From assembly GCF_000834655.1 (NCBI RefSeq), contig NZ_JXQQ01000003.1, forward strand, positions 1 to 64,000: DNA of 64,000 nucleotides, read 5' to 3'. Numbering within the stretch: position 1 is the first letter of the stretch; every line of letters begins with the position of its first letter. Positions 40,813-49,324 of this stretch are shown here, piece by piece. The notes under the pieces were generated by a model. It saw only the letters and a list, made by a program, of their open reading frames with translations, did not search any database and was not told the DNA's origin. Both the position numbers and the translations under genes were made by a program. The stretch is from Variovorax paradoxus. GTDB taxonomy: Bacteria > Pseudomonadota > Gammaproteobacteria > Burkholderiales > Burkholderiaceae_C.

Positions 40813-41457
40813 ATGTACATGCCCCCGCAGTTCAATGCCAAGGACCCGGCCATCGCGCTGGAGTTGATGCGCTCGCACCCGTTCGCCAGCCTGATCTCGA
40901 ACGACAACGACGGCCTGCCATTCGTCACGCACCTGCCGCTGGTGGCGGAAGCGGGCGAGGGCGACCAGTTGGTGTTGTGGGGGCACTGCGCCAAGCCCAA
41001 CGCGCATTGGCGCTATCTGCAGTCGCGGCCGCAGGCGGTCGTCACTTTTCTGGGTCCCCATTCGTACCTGTCGCCGCAGGTCTATCCCGATCTCGCACGC
41101 GTGCCGACGTGGAACTACCTCGCGGTGCACTGCACAGTCGAGGCCCGGTTGATCGAGGAGCCGGCCGAGAAGGACGTGCTGCTCAAGAAGCTCATCGGCG
41201 AGCACGAACCCGCCTACGCGCAGCAATGGCGCGACCTGGGCGAGGAGTTCCAGCTCAAGATGCTCAACGGCATCGTCGGCTTCGAACTGCGAGTGACCGC
41301 GCTGCAGTGCAAGGTCAAGATCAACCAGCATCGCAAGGAGTCGCATGCGGCCATGCGCGCCATGTACGGCGCCGGCACGCCGGACGAACAGGCACTGGCC
41401 GCGTGGATGGACCGGCTCGGCATGAACGCCGAGGCGCCCGTGGCCGAAGGAAGCTGA
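40813..41457 (+). CDS. PaiB-like FMN-binding protein
   Basis: The 214-residue protein belongs to the PaiB/FMN_bind_2 family, opening MYMPPQFNAKDPAIALELM and containing PFASLISNDNDGLPFVTHLP. The split-barrel fold binds FMN. In Bacillus PaiB was described as a negative regulator of sporulation and protease genes; in proteobacteria the role is open. It is followed by a 77-residue protein gene after a 1-bp gap. Confidence 0.9.
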   Translation: MYMPPQFNAKDPAIALELMRSHPFASLISNDNDGLPFVTHLPLVAEAGEGDQLVLWGHCAKPNAHWRYLQSRPQAVVTFLGPHSYLSPQVYPDLARVPTWNYLAVHCTVEARLIEEPAEKDVLLKKLIGEHEPAYAQQWRDLGEEFQLKMLNGIVGFELRVTALQCKVKINQHRKESHAAMRAMYGAGTPDEQALAAWMDRLGMNAEAPVAEGS

Positions 41458-41458
41458 G

Positions 41459-41692
41459 ATGCGCGTGTTCGGATTGCTCGGCCTGGTGCTGGCGCTCGTG
41501 ATCGTTGGGCTGATCGCGAAGAAGCAATTGACGACGGCCACGGCGCCGCTGCCATCGGTGCCAGGCGCAGCGGCCCCTGCACCGGGCGAGGCGCCGGCCG
41601 ATATGCGCGCGCAGAGCCAGCAGGTCCAGCAGCAGGTCAAGGACGCGCTCGACGCCGCGGCGCAAGCCCGCAAGATGCCGGATGAAAACTGA
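41459..41692 (+). CDS. Small membrane-anchored protein of unknown function
   Basis: A 77-residue product with an N-terminal hydrophobic helix (residues 3-19), then a Pro/Ala-rich spacer and a helical C-terminus rich in Gln and Ala (about 48-70). It probably remains anchored in the inner membrane with the tail outside. Not recognised. It fits tightly between paiB-like and tadA genes (11-bp overlap with the latter), which supports it being real. Confidence 0.65.
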   Translation: MRVFGLLGLVLALVIVGLIAKKQLTTATAPLPSVPGAAAPAPGEAPADMRAQSQQVQQQVKDALDAAAQARKMPDEN

Positions 41693-42797
41693 GTTGCCTC
41701 TGAAGCCGGACGACGCGCACTGGATGGCGCTCGCGCTGGCCGAGGCGCGCCACGCGGCCGAGGCCGGCGAGGTGCCGGTGGGCGCGGTGCTGGTGAAGAA
41801 CGGCCAAGTCATTGCAACCGGCCGCAACACGCCCGTGGCGCAGCACGACCCGAGCGCCCACGCCGAGATCAACGCCCTGCGCGCCGGTGCCGCCGCGCTG
41901 GGCAACTACCGGCTCGATGGCTGCGAGCTCTTCGTCACGCTCGAACCCTGTGCGATGTGCGCCGGCGCGATGCTGCATTCGCGGCTCGCGCGGGTGGTGT
42001 TCGGCGCGGCCGATCCCAAGACCGGCGCGGCGGGGTCGGTGCTCGATCTCTTCGCGGAGCCGAGGTTGAACCACCGCACGCAGGTGCAGAGCGGCGTGCT
42101 CGCGCAAGAGTGCGCCGCGGTGCTGCAGGGCTTCTTCCAGCAGCGGCGCAGCATGGCGCGCGAACAGGCCGAGCCGTTGCGAGACGATGCGCTGCGCACG
42201 CCAGTCGATCGCTTCTCCGCACTCGATGACTACGCCTTTGCCCCGCATTACGTGCAGGACCTGCCGAGCCAGCACGGCTGGCGCATGCACTACGTGGACG
42301 AAGAGCGCGCGCCCGGCGAAGACGGCCAGATCGCCTCGTGCGTTTGTCTGCACGGCCCCGGCGAATGGGGCTACTTCTTTCGTCATCTGGTCGGCGCACA
42401 AGGATTGCGGACGCTGGTGCCCGACCTCATCGGCTTCGGCAAGAGCGACAAGCCCAAGCGCGAAGCTGCGCACAAGCTCGAGTGGCATCGCGATGTGTTG
42501 CTCGAATGGCTCGAAGGGTTGCAGTTGCAGCCCGTGGTGCTGGTGCACAGCGCTGCGGCCACCGAACTCGCATCGTTGCTGCAGGCTTCGGCTGCCAGCC
42601 GTTTCGTGGCCGCGATCGTTGCCACCGATGGCGGGACACGCATCAAGGACGCATGGCGCGCCCCGTACCCCGACCGTGGCTACGAAGCCGCGCTGCGAGC
42701 GCTCGGGCCGATCGCTTCGTCTTCCGGCCCGAGCGCCGTGCAGGCACTGGCGATCGGCCGGCTCGCGCGCAACGCAATGGGATACTCGGCCTCGTGA
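41682..42797 (+). CDS. tadA: tRNA adenosine(34) deaminase fused to a degenerate alpha/beta-hydrolase
   Basis: The first 160 residues are TadA, which makes inosine at the tRNA wobble position: zinc ligands H60, C90 and C93, and catalytic E62, in HAEINAL and PCAMC. Residues 180-371 resemble the N-terminal two thirds of a haloalkane-dehalogenase-like hydrolase (HGPGEWGYFFRHL, then PDLIGFGKSDKP). The nucleophile region reads VLVHSAAATEL, lacking the usual glycines, and the protein stops before a convincing catalytic His. The second domain is thus probably non-catalytic. The deaminase call is firm. Confidence 0.92.
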   Translation: MKTELPLKPDDAHWMALALAEARHAAEAGEVPVGAVLVKNGQVIATGRNTPVAQHDPSAHAEINALRAGAAALGNYRLDGCELFVTLEPCAMCAGAMLHSRLARVVFGAADPKTGAAGSVLDLFAEPRLNHRTQVQSGVLAQECAAVLQGFFQQRRSMAREQAEPLRDDALRTPVDRFSALDDYAFAPHYVQDLPSQHGWRMHYVDEERAPGEDGQIASCVCLHGPGEWGYFFRHLVGAQGLRTLVPDLIGFGKSDKPKREAAHKLEWHRDVLLEWLEGLQLQPVVLVHSAAATELASLLQASAASRFVAAIVATDGGTRIKDAWRAPYPDRGYEAALRALGPIASSSGPSAVQALAIGRLARNAMGYSAS

Positions 42798-43753
42798 CCA
42801 AACACATCTACATCTACTCTCCCTCCAGCGCGATCCGCGACAAGGCCGCCTTCCGGCGCGGCGTGAAGAGGCTCCAGGCCCTGGGCCACGAAGTCGAGAT
42901 CGACCCCGATGCGCTCTCGGTGCACCAGCGCTTTGCGGGCGACGACGCCACGCGGCTCGCCGCCATTTCGCGGGCCGCTGCGAGCGGCGCGAACGTCGCG
43001 CTCATCGCGCGCGGCGGCTACGGGCTCACGCGCATCCTCGACCAGATTCCGTACAAGGCCGTGGCCAAGGCGATCAACCACGGCACAGAGTTCGTAGGCT
43101 GCAGCGACTTCACCGCGCTGCAGAACGCACTGCTCGCCAAGACCGGCGGCGTCACCTGGTCGGGCCCGGCGGTCGGCGAGGACTTCGGTGCCGAAGCCGG
43201 TGCCGACGACATCATGGAAGCCTGCTTCGACGACCTGTTGAGCGGGCAGGGCGAAGGCACCGGCTGGCGCATGCCGGCGCGCGATGCCGAACTGAAGTTC
43301 AAGCCCGTGGAAGACGCCGTGCTCTGGGGCGGCAACCTTTGCGTGCTGGCGAGCCTGCTCGGCACGCCGTACTTTCCGGCAGTCGACAAGGGCATCCTCT
43401 TCATCGAGGACACCAACGAGCATCCCTACCGCATCGAACGCATGCTCGACCAGTTGAAGATGGTCGGCGTGCTTGCCAGGCAGAAGGCGATCGTGTTCGG
43501 CCAGTTCACGGGCATTCGCAAGGTGCCGGGCTACGACCGCGGGTTCGGCCTGGACACGGTGGTCGACCGGCTGCGCGCATCGCTGAAGAAAGTGCCCGTG
43601 CTCATGGGCCTGCCGTTCGGCCACGTGCCGACCAAGGTCCTGCTGCCGGTGGGCGCGAAGGTGGCAATGGCCGCCGAAGGACGCGACGTGTTCCTCGTGT
43701 GGGGACACCGGCATGCCCATTCGCACGATCATGACCATGACCACGCGCACTGA
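42794..43753 (+). CDS. LD-carboxypeptidase, S66 family, with His-rich tail
   Basis: A 319-residue LdcA-like peptidase that would trim D-alanine from L,D-linked tetrapeptides in murein recycling. Family landmarks are the N-terminal YIYSPSSAIRDKAAFRRG, ARGGYGLTRIL, the presumed nucleophile serine in GCSDFTALQNAL, and PFGH with the likely catalytic His. The last 15 residues alternate His and Asp/Ser (HRHAHSHDHDHDHAH), which could bind nickel or zinc. GTG start overlapping tadA by 4 bp. Confidence 0.9.
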   Translation: MTKHIYIYSPSSAIRDKAAFRRGVKRLQALGHEVEIDPDALSVHQRFAGDDATRLAAISRAAASGANVALIARGGYGLTRILDQIPYKAVAKAINHGTEFVGCSDFTALQNALLAKTGGVTWSGPAVGEDFGAEAGADDIMEACFDDLLSGQGEGTGWRMPARDAELKFKPVEDAVLWGGNLCVLASLLGTPYFPAVDKGILFIEDTNEHPYRIERMLDQLKMVGVLARQKAIVFGQFTGIRKVPGYDRGFGLDTVVDRLRASLKKVPVLMGLPFGHVPTKVLLPVGAKVAMAAEGRDVFLVWGHRHAHSHDHDHDHAH

Positions 43754-43821
43754 GCGCGGTGCCGGCGAAAGATGAGCGGTGGGAAAGAGGGGCGAGGGGG
43801 CCGTCGCGGGCCGCTTCGCTT

Positions 43822-44160
43822 TCAGTCGTTGCTGGTGAAGCGCTGATGGGCGCGCGGGCCCATCGAGCCGGGCAGGCCGCCCTTGAACATGCTGTTGATG
43901 GATTTCATCTGGCGGCGGGCGGCGGATTCGCCGTCGATGGCGCTCAACGCGGTCATCACGTCCTGGCGCAGGTACCAGAGCGCTTCGACGTCGACCGCGA
44001 AGCGAACGCGCTGGCTGACGCGCTGGACGGAATGGCCGCCATGGGCCTGGAGCACCGACAGCATGGCCGTGCGAATTCGCCCCAATTGGCTTTCAGTCGC
44101 CTTGCGGGATCCAAAACCAGGCACGTTCAGCAGACGAAAAATGCGGCGGAGGAGCACCAT
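43822..44160 (-). CDS. Conserved-looking small protein of unknown function
   Basis: A 112-residue basic protein beginning MVLLRRIFRLLNVPGFGSRK, mostly helical in composition, without membrane helix or known motif. It is the better of two overlapping frames here: codon positions are GC-biased and the ATG lies at the edge of an AT-rich upstream region. Function not recognised. Confidence 0.6.
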   Translation of the reverse strand: MVLLRRIFRLLNVPGFGSRKATESQLGRIRTAMLSVLQAHGGHSVQRVSQRVRFAVDVEALWYLRQDVMTALSAIDGESAARRQMKSINSMFKGGLPGSMGPRAHQRFTSND

Positions 44161-44424
44161 GTGACGAATAGCGTATTGCCGGAAGCCAGGACGGCCGCTA
44201 CCTTAAGCTGCAGTTAACCAATACACAAGGTGTGAAACATTGTTTCTTGTTTGCAAACAACAAACTTTACGTATCACTTAAAGCACGTATTGATATTTGA
44301 TATCAAAAGTACTACATCTTCCAGCTCGTAATGGTTGGGCATATGTCAAATAAAACACCGGCCTGAGTCTGCAAGGCTTCCTGCCCATAATCCATCAGCG
44401 ATCGCTACCGAGATACAGAACAGT
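44161..44424. promoter_or_regulatory. AT-rich divergent regulatory region with palindromes
   Basis: This 264-bp gap is far richer in A+T than its surroundings. It contains the perfect palindromes TTGTTTGCAAACAA (44247-44260, with GTTT/AAAC outer arms) and TTTGATATCAAA (44296-44307). It lies between the small minus-strand gene and the cyclase gene, so it should carry both promoters. No open frame in it is convincing. Confidence 0.6.
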
Positions 44425-45372
44425 ATGGGTGTCAATGCCACAGTCGTATTCGCGGACCTCACGGGGAGCACCCGGGTCTTCGAAGCCATGGGAAATGCGC
44501 GAGCCACCGAAACGGTGACGCGCCTGACCCAATGGATCGGCGGCGTCTGCCAGGCGCACGGTGGCCGCGTGGTGAAGTCGCTGGGCGACGGGGTGTTCGC
44601 CATCTTCTCGAGCGGCGCGGCCGCCACGCACGCGGTGATCGAGTTGCAGCGCTACCACCAGAAACGCCTGCAGGTCTGGCCCGCGCCGTTGCGCATGGCG
44701 CTGCAGATCGGCGTGGCCAGCGGCGAAGTGGTCGAGCTGGAAGGCGACTGCTTCGGCGATGCGGTCAACCTCGCATCGCGGCTGAGCGACTTGGCCGGTC
44801 CGGGGCAGATATGGGTCACCGACGCGGTGATCTCGCAGCTGCGCGAAGGCGCGGTGCAGCACCGCGACCTCGGGCTCATCAACATCCGCGGTCGCAGCGA
44901 GATGTCGGTGGTGCATCGCATCGACTGGCAGGAGGACGTGACCTCCTTCCTCACGGTGCCGGCCGCGCTGGCGCCGCTGCGGATGCCGGACTCGTCGTTC
45001 GGGCAGATCGAGCTCTCGTGGCTCGACGTGCGCTCCATGTTCAGCAGTGAGCAACTGCCGATCCACCTGGGCCGCGTGGACGACGCGCAGTTCGTGGTCA
45101 ACGATCCGCGCGTCTCGCGGCTGCATGCGCGCATCGAGATGCGGCAGGGCAGTTGCGTGCTCATCGACATCAGCACCTACGGCACTTGGGTGCGCTTTCA
45201 TGGCAACGGCGGGCCGAGCACCGAGATCGCCTTGCGCCGCGAGGAATGCGTGCTGCACGGCCGCGGCGAAATCGGCCTCGGCGCGCCGCTGAGCGACTTC
45301 AGCGCACCCACCATCGCCTTCAACACGACCGGCGGGGAGGTGATGCTTTCTCGCCGCGAGGTGGCCCCCTGA
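44425..45372 (+). CDS. Class III nucleotide cyclase domain with FHA domain
   Basis: A 315-residue soluble protein. Residues 1-170 form a class III adenylate/guanylate cyclase domain (VVFADLTGSTRVFEAMG, first metal Asp D11; KSLGDGVFAIF, second Asp; FGDAVNLASRL). Residues 210-300 form an FHA domain (IHLGRVDDAQF, SRLHARIEM, STYGTWVRF), which binds phosphothreonine. The combination suggests cyclic nucleotide output gated by Ser/Thr phosphorylation. No kinase gene is nearby. I use ATG 44425, since a TTG-led extension has no domain sequence. Confidence 0.88.
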   Translation: MGVNATVVFADLTGSTRVFEAMGNARATETVTRLTQWIGGVCQAHGGRVVKSLGDGVFAIFSSGAAATHAVIELQRYHQKRLQVWPAPLRMALQIGVASGEVVELEGDCFGDAVNLASRLSDLAGPGQIWVTDAVISQLREGAVQHRDLGLINIRGRSEMSVVHRIDWQEDVTSFLTVPAALAPLRMPDSSFGQIELSWLDVRSMFSSEQLPIHLGRVDDAQFVVNDPRVSRLHARIEMRQGSCVLIDISTYGTWVRFHGNGGPSTEIALRREECVLHGRGEIGLGAPLSDFSAPTIAFNTTGGEVMLSRREVAP

Positions 45373-45443
45373 GTACACCGGCGCGACGCGTCGGGCGTTG
45401 CTTGTCGACCCGGGCGCTGTTCGCCCTTGGCCCTGGAGCCGCT

Positions 45444-45797
45444 GTGAACTTCAAACGACAACCTTCCGTCTTCAAATGGGCAACCCTCGGCGCGATCGCT
45501 GCCGGCGCATTGCTCGCCGCAGGTGCCGCCGATGCGCGCGGCAGCTGGTCGGTGCAGATCGGCACGCCCGGTTATGTGGGGGGCGGTTATCCGGCGCCGT
45601 ATTACGCGCCGCCGCCGGTTTATTACCCGGCACCGATCTACTACCAGCCCGCACCGCCCGTCTATTACCGGCCGCCGCCGCCGGTGTATTACCGTCCGGC
45701 ACCCATTTACAGCCCGCCGCCCGGACGCATTTATTACGGCCCGGGTTATCCGTACCGTCCGCCCAATGGCGATGAATGGGACGACGAGCGGGACTGA
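45444..45797 (+). CDS. Exported Tyr/Pro-rich repeat protein
   Basis: A 117-residue protein from a GTG start with a signal peptide (about 1-32, cleavage ADA-RG). The mature part is almost wholly repeats of the type PxxYYxPAP with YY pairs, and ends with acidic residues. Such proteins are common in Burkholderiales and probably lie in the outer membrane or cell surface; function unknown. An internal ATG is absent near the signal, hence the GTG. Confidence 0.75.
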   Translation: MNFKRQPSVFKWATLGAIAAGALLAAGAADARGSWSVQIGTPGYVGGGYPAPYYAPPPVYYPAPIYYQPAPPVYYRPPPPVYYRPAPIYSPPPGRIYYGPGYPYRPPNGDEWDDERD

Positions 45798-45821
45798 AGT
45801 CTTTAACAGTCGGCTTAATTG

Positions 45822-45845
45822 AAGACCTGCCAAAGTAGGTCTTTT
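45822..45845 (+). terminator. Possible weak intrinsic terminator
   Basis: AAGACCT (45822-45828) pairs with AGGTCTT (45837-45843) across an 8-base loop and is followed by TT. The stem is only 7 bp and the T run short, so termination would be inefficient. It follows the Tyr/Pro-rich gene. Confidence 0.45.
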
Positions 45846-45868
45846 GAGTTGCCAATTTTGTTTCTGAA

Positions 45869-45895
45869 GTGACGAAAAAGTCACATAAAGTCACA
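45869..45895. promoter_or_regulatory. GTGAC/GTCAC repeats before the DUF1800 gene
   Basis: GTGAC (45869-45873) and GTCAC (45880-45884) form an inverted repeat, and AAAGTCACA occurs twice, at 45877 and 45887, one helical turn apart. A TTGACG -35-like hexamer follows at 45905. This looks like an activator or repressor site for the operon starting at 46009. Confidence 0.5.
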
Positions 45896-46008
45896 AATAT
45901 GGGCTTGACGACACTCTCGTCAAAGATTCTTACCACCGAAATCCACAGGGCACGGCACTTGCCTTGATCCGCTCTACCGGCGTCGGAACGCCGCAGGAGC
46001 GAGGAAAC

Positions 46009-47826
46009 ATGGTGGAACGGATCGAAGCCGGTTGCGCGAGCGTGGCCGACGAACTGGCGTACGTCGATGCGCCGACAACAGACCCAGCCGGAAGCGAAAC
46101 GTCGTCCGGGCCCGCGAAGGCCCTGGCGACGTTTTCCATCGCGGCCGCGCTTGCGGCCTGCGGCGGGGGCGGCGGCGGAAGCGGCGGGGGCGGAGGCGGA
46201 TTCGCCGGCGGCTTTCTCCCGCCGGGCGCCGGTAGCGGCGCCGACGCCGGCCCGTACCGCTATCCGCAGGCCAAGACCGACGACGAAGCCGCGCGCTTTT
46301 TGCTCCAGGCGCAGTTCTCGGCCTCCGAAGCCGAGATCGCCGACGTGCGCAACAAGGGCTACCTGCCCTGGCTCAGCGAGCAGTTCGGCGCACCGCGCGC
46401 GCAGTCGGCCTGGGAATGGCTCGACAGCAAGCCCTACGACAGCACCGCGATCGACGCCGCCGTCTGGCGCCAGCTGATGGTGTCGGTCGATCCGGTGCGC
46501 AAGCGCATGGCGCTCGCGCTCAGCGAGATCTTCGTGGTCTCGGCCAACGAGATCGGCTCGAACTGGCCGCACGCCATGATGGCCCAGTACTTCGACACGC
46601 TCGTCGCGGGCGCCACCGGCAACTTCCGCACGCTGCTGGAAGACATCACGCTCAACCCCGCGATGGGCTTCTACCTGAATACGCGCGACAACCGGAAGGA
46701 AGACGGCCGGGGCCGCCAGCCCGACGAGAACTACGCGCGCGAAGTCATGCAGCTCATGACGATCGGCCTGTCGCAGCTCAACGCCGACGGCACGGTGAAG
46801 ACCGGCCCCGACGGCCAGCCGCTGGACACCTACACGCAGGACGACGTGACGAACCTGGCACGCGTCTTCACCGGCTACGTGCTCGACATCCGCGGCGCCG
46901 AACGCACCGGTTTCACCCCGCCCAACGGCGGCGGCGCGTTCGACACCAAGGACTGGACCACGCGCCCCATGGCCTACGTGGCCGCGAACCATTCCATGCA
47001 GGAGGCGAAGTTCCTCGGCACCACCGTGCCCGGGGGCACGCCCGGCCCGGCGGCGCTGAAGATCGCGCTCGATGCGCTCTTCAACCACCCGAACGTCGGC
47101 CCCTTCATCGGCAAGCAGCTGATCCAGCGGCTGGTGACGAGCAACCCGAGCCCGGGCTACGTCAAGCGCGTGGCCGATGTCTTCGCCAACAACGGCGCCG
47201 GCGTGCGCGGCGAGATGAAGAGCGTGTTCGCAGCCATCCTGCTGGACGACGACGCGCGCGGCCCGGGCGGCTTGTCGGACCCGAACTTCGGGCGCCTGCG
47301 CGAACCGATGCTGCGCTTCGTGCAGTGGGGCCGCACCTGCGGCATCGCCTCGGCCTCCGATGCCTGGAAGATCGGCATCCTCACGGACGCTAGCAACGGG
47401 CTCGGCCAGAGCCCGCTGCGCTCGCCCTCGGTCTTCAACTTCTTCCGGCCCGGCTACGTGCCGCCGTCCACCGCCATCGCCGGCAACAAGATGGTTGCTC
47501 CCGAGTTCCAGCTGGTCAACGAAAGCAGCGTGGGCGGCTATCTCAACTTCATGCAGGGCGTGTTGCCCAACGGCTTCAGCAGCAAGGACGTGATGGCCAG
47601 CTATGCGGCCGAGAAGGCCTTGGTGCTCGACCCCGCGGCGCTGGTGCGGCGCCTGAACCTCGTGTTGACCGGCAACCAGCTGTTGCCCTCGACCGTCACC
47701 CTCATCACCACCGCGCTCGCCACGCCCAATCTCACGGCGGCGAGCAACGACGGCGCGAAGCTCAATCGCATCTGCGCCGCCATCCTCCTGGTGATGGGTT
47801 CGCCCGAATACCTCGTCCAGAAATAA
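46009..47826 (+). CDS. DUF1800 family protein
   Basis: A 605-residue protein with the DUF1800 domain from about residue 85 to the end (RFLLQAQFSASEAEIADVRN; YAREVMQLMTIGLSQLNADG; SVFNFFRPGYVPP). The N-terminus is unusual: about 36 hydrophilic residues precede a hydrophobic stretch and an LAAC lipobox-like site (near residue 51), then poly-glycine. It is always found with DUF1501, as here (next gene). The pair is exported and its function is unknown. ATG 46009 has a GAGGAA ribosome site. Confidence 0.9.
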   Translation: MVERIEAGCASVADELAYVDAPTTDPAGSETSSGPAKALATFSIAAALAACGGGGGGSGGGGGGFAGGFLPPGAGSGADAGPYRYPQAKTDDEAARFLLQAQFSASEAEIADVRNKGYLPWLSEQFGAPRAQSAWEWLDSKPYDSTAIDAAVWRQLMVSVDPVRKRMALALSEIFVVSANEIGSNWPHAMMAQYFDTLVAGATGNFRTLLEDITLNPAMGFYLNTRDNRKEDGRGRQPDENYAREVMQLMTIGLSQLNADGTVKTGPDGQPLDTYTQDDVTNLARVFTGYVLDIRGAERTGFTPPNGGGAFDTKDWTTRPMAYVAANHSMQEAKFLGTTVPGGTPGPAALKIALDALFNHPNVGPFIGKQLIQRLVTSNPSPGYVKRVADVFANNGAGVRGEMKSVFAAILLDDDARGPGGLSDPNFGRLREPMLRFVQWGRTCGIASASDAWKIGILTDASNGLGQSPLRSPSVFNFFRPGYVPPSTAIAGNKMVAPEFQLVNESSVGGYLNFMQGVLPNGFSSKDVMASYAAEKALVLDPAALVRRLNLVLTGNQLLPSTVTLITTALATPNLTAASNDGAKLNRICAAILLVMGSPEYLVQK

Positions 47827-47848
47827 GCAACGCGGGAGCCTTTCGTCC

Positions 47849-49324
47849 ATGTACCTGATCGATCCCGCGCGGCACACTCGCCGCGCGTTCCTCCGCCGCA
47901 CGGGCCAGCTCGCGATGGCCGGCACCGCGCTGCCGTTCGCGCTCAACCTTGCCGCCATGGGCGAGGCCGCCGCGCAAGCCGCGCCCGGCGACGACTACCG
48001 CGCGCTGGTGTGCGTGTTTCTCTTCGGCGGCAACGACTATGCGAACACCGTCGTCACCTACGACGCCGACAGCTACGGCCAGTACAGCCTGATCCGCGGC
48101 GGCAACGGCGAGGCGGGCGGCGGCATCGCCATCGCGCGCGCCGCGCTCGCCGCGACCGAGCTCAAGCCGACGCAGGCACTTCCCGGCGGGCGCGCGTATG
48201 CGCTGCATCCGTCGATGACGGGGCTGGCGGACCTCTTCAACAACCAGGGCAAGGTGGCGGTGCAGCTGAACGTCGGCCCGCTCATCAAGCCGCTGACGCG
48301 CGCGCAATACAACAGCAGCAACCGCCGCGACTTCCCGGTTCCGCCCAAGCTCTTCTCGCACAACGACCAGCAATCGGTGTGGCAGTCGTCCTCGCCCGAA
48401 GGCTCGACGGTCGGCTGGGGCGGCAACCTCGGCGACCTGGCGCTCTCGCCGAACGGGGGCTCGCTCTTCACCTGCATGTCGGTCGCGGGCAATGCGGTGT
48501 TCCTCTCGGGCGACCAGGCGCTGCAGTACCAGGTGGGAACGGGCGGCGCGGTGCGCATCGGCGCGGTGAGCGGCGTCGGCGGCAACCTTTACGGCTCGGC
48601 CACGGTAAAGGCCGCGATGCAGCAGATCGCGCAGCGCGAGAGCGGCCACACGCTGGAGAACGAATACACCAAAGTCATCCGCCGCGCGGTCTCGGCCGAG
48701 GGCAAGATCACCGAAGCGATCCAGTCCGACTTCGCGTCCGGCACGTTCCCGACCCAGAACAACCTGGCCGACCAGCTCAAGATGGTGGCGCGCCTGATCC
48801 GCGGGCGCGAAGCGCTGGGCGTCAAGCGGCAGGTGTTCTTCGTCTCGATGGGAGGCTTCGACCTGCATGACGACCTGATCGCGCGCCAGCCGGGGCTGAT
48901 GAAGAACCTGTCCGACGCGCTGGTCGCCTTCCACAACCAGATGGGCGTGCTCGGCGTGGCCGACAAGGTCACGGCATTCACCGCGTCCGACTTCGGCCGC
49001 ACGCTCTCGAGCAACAGCAACGGCTCCGACCACGGCTGGGGCGGCCACCACTTCGTGGTCGGCGGTGCGGTGAAGGGCAAGGCGCTGTACGGCACGGCGC
49101 CGCCGGTGAGCATCACCAACACCGCCTCCGACATCGACCAGTGGCACGTGGGGCAGGGGCGGCTCATTCCCACCACCTCGGTCGACCAGTACGCGGGCAC
49201 GCTGGCGCGCTGGTTCGGCGTGCCGGACGACCAGCTCGACGGCATCCTGCCGAACCTCAAGAACTTCGGCATGACGGCACCGAGCGGCATTGCGTATCCA
49301 CGCAACGTGGGGTTCATGGGATGA
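47849..49324 (+). CDS. Tat-exported DUF1501 family protein
   Basis: A 491-residue protein with a twin-arginine signal (TRRAFLRRTGQLAMAGTALP, residues 11-30) and a DUF1501 domain of sulfatase-like fold (LVCVFLFGGNDYANTVV; FVSMGGFDLHD; HGWGGHHFVVGG). Tat export implies folding, perhaps with a metal, before crossing the membrane. It follows the DUF1800 gene by 22 bp. The catalytic activity of the family is not known. Confidence 0.92.
   Translation: MYLIDPARHTRRAFLRRTGQLAMAGTALPFALNLAAMGEAAAQAAPGDDYRALVCVFLFGGNDYANTVVTYDADSYGQYSLIRGGNGEAGGGIAIARAALAATELKPTQALPGGRAYALHPSMTGLADLFNNQGKVAVQLNVGPLIKPLTRAQYNSSNRRDFPVPPKLFSHNDQQSVWQSSSPEGSTVGWGGNLGDLALSPNGGSLFTCMSVAGNAVFLSGDQALQYQVGTGGAVRIGAVSGVGGNLYGSATVKAAMQQIAQRESGHTLENEYTKVIRRAVSAEGKITEAIQSDFASGTFPTQNNLADQLKMVARLIRGREALGVKRQVFFVSMGGFDLHDDLIARQPGLMKNLSDALVAFHNQMGVLGVADKVTAFTASDFGRTLSSNSNGSDHGWGGHHFVVGGAVKGKALYGTAPPVSITNTASDIDQWHVGQGRLIPTTSVDQYAGTLARWFGVPDDQLDGILPNLKNFGMTAPSGIAYPRNVGFMG

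Noticed and set aside
43759..44217. A plus-strand frame overlapping the small minus-strand gene at 43822-44160.
   Set aside because: No ribosome site and unlikely composition; the minus-strand frame has a better start and a more protein-like sequence.
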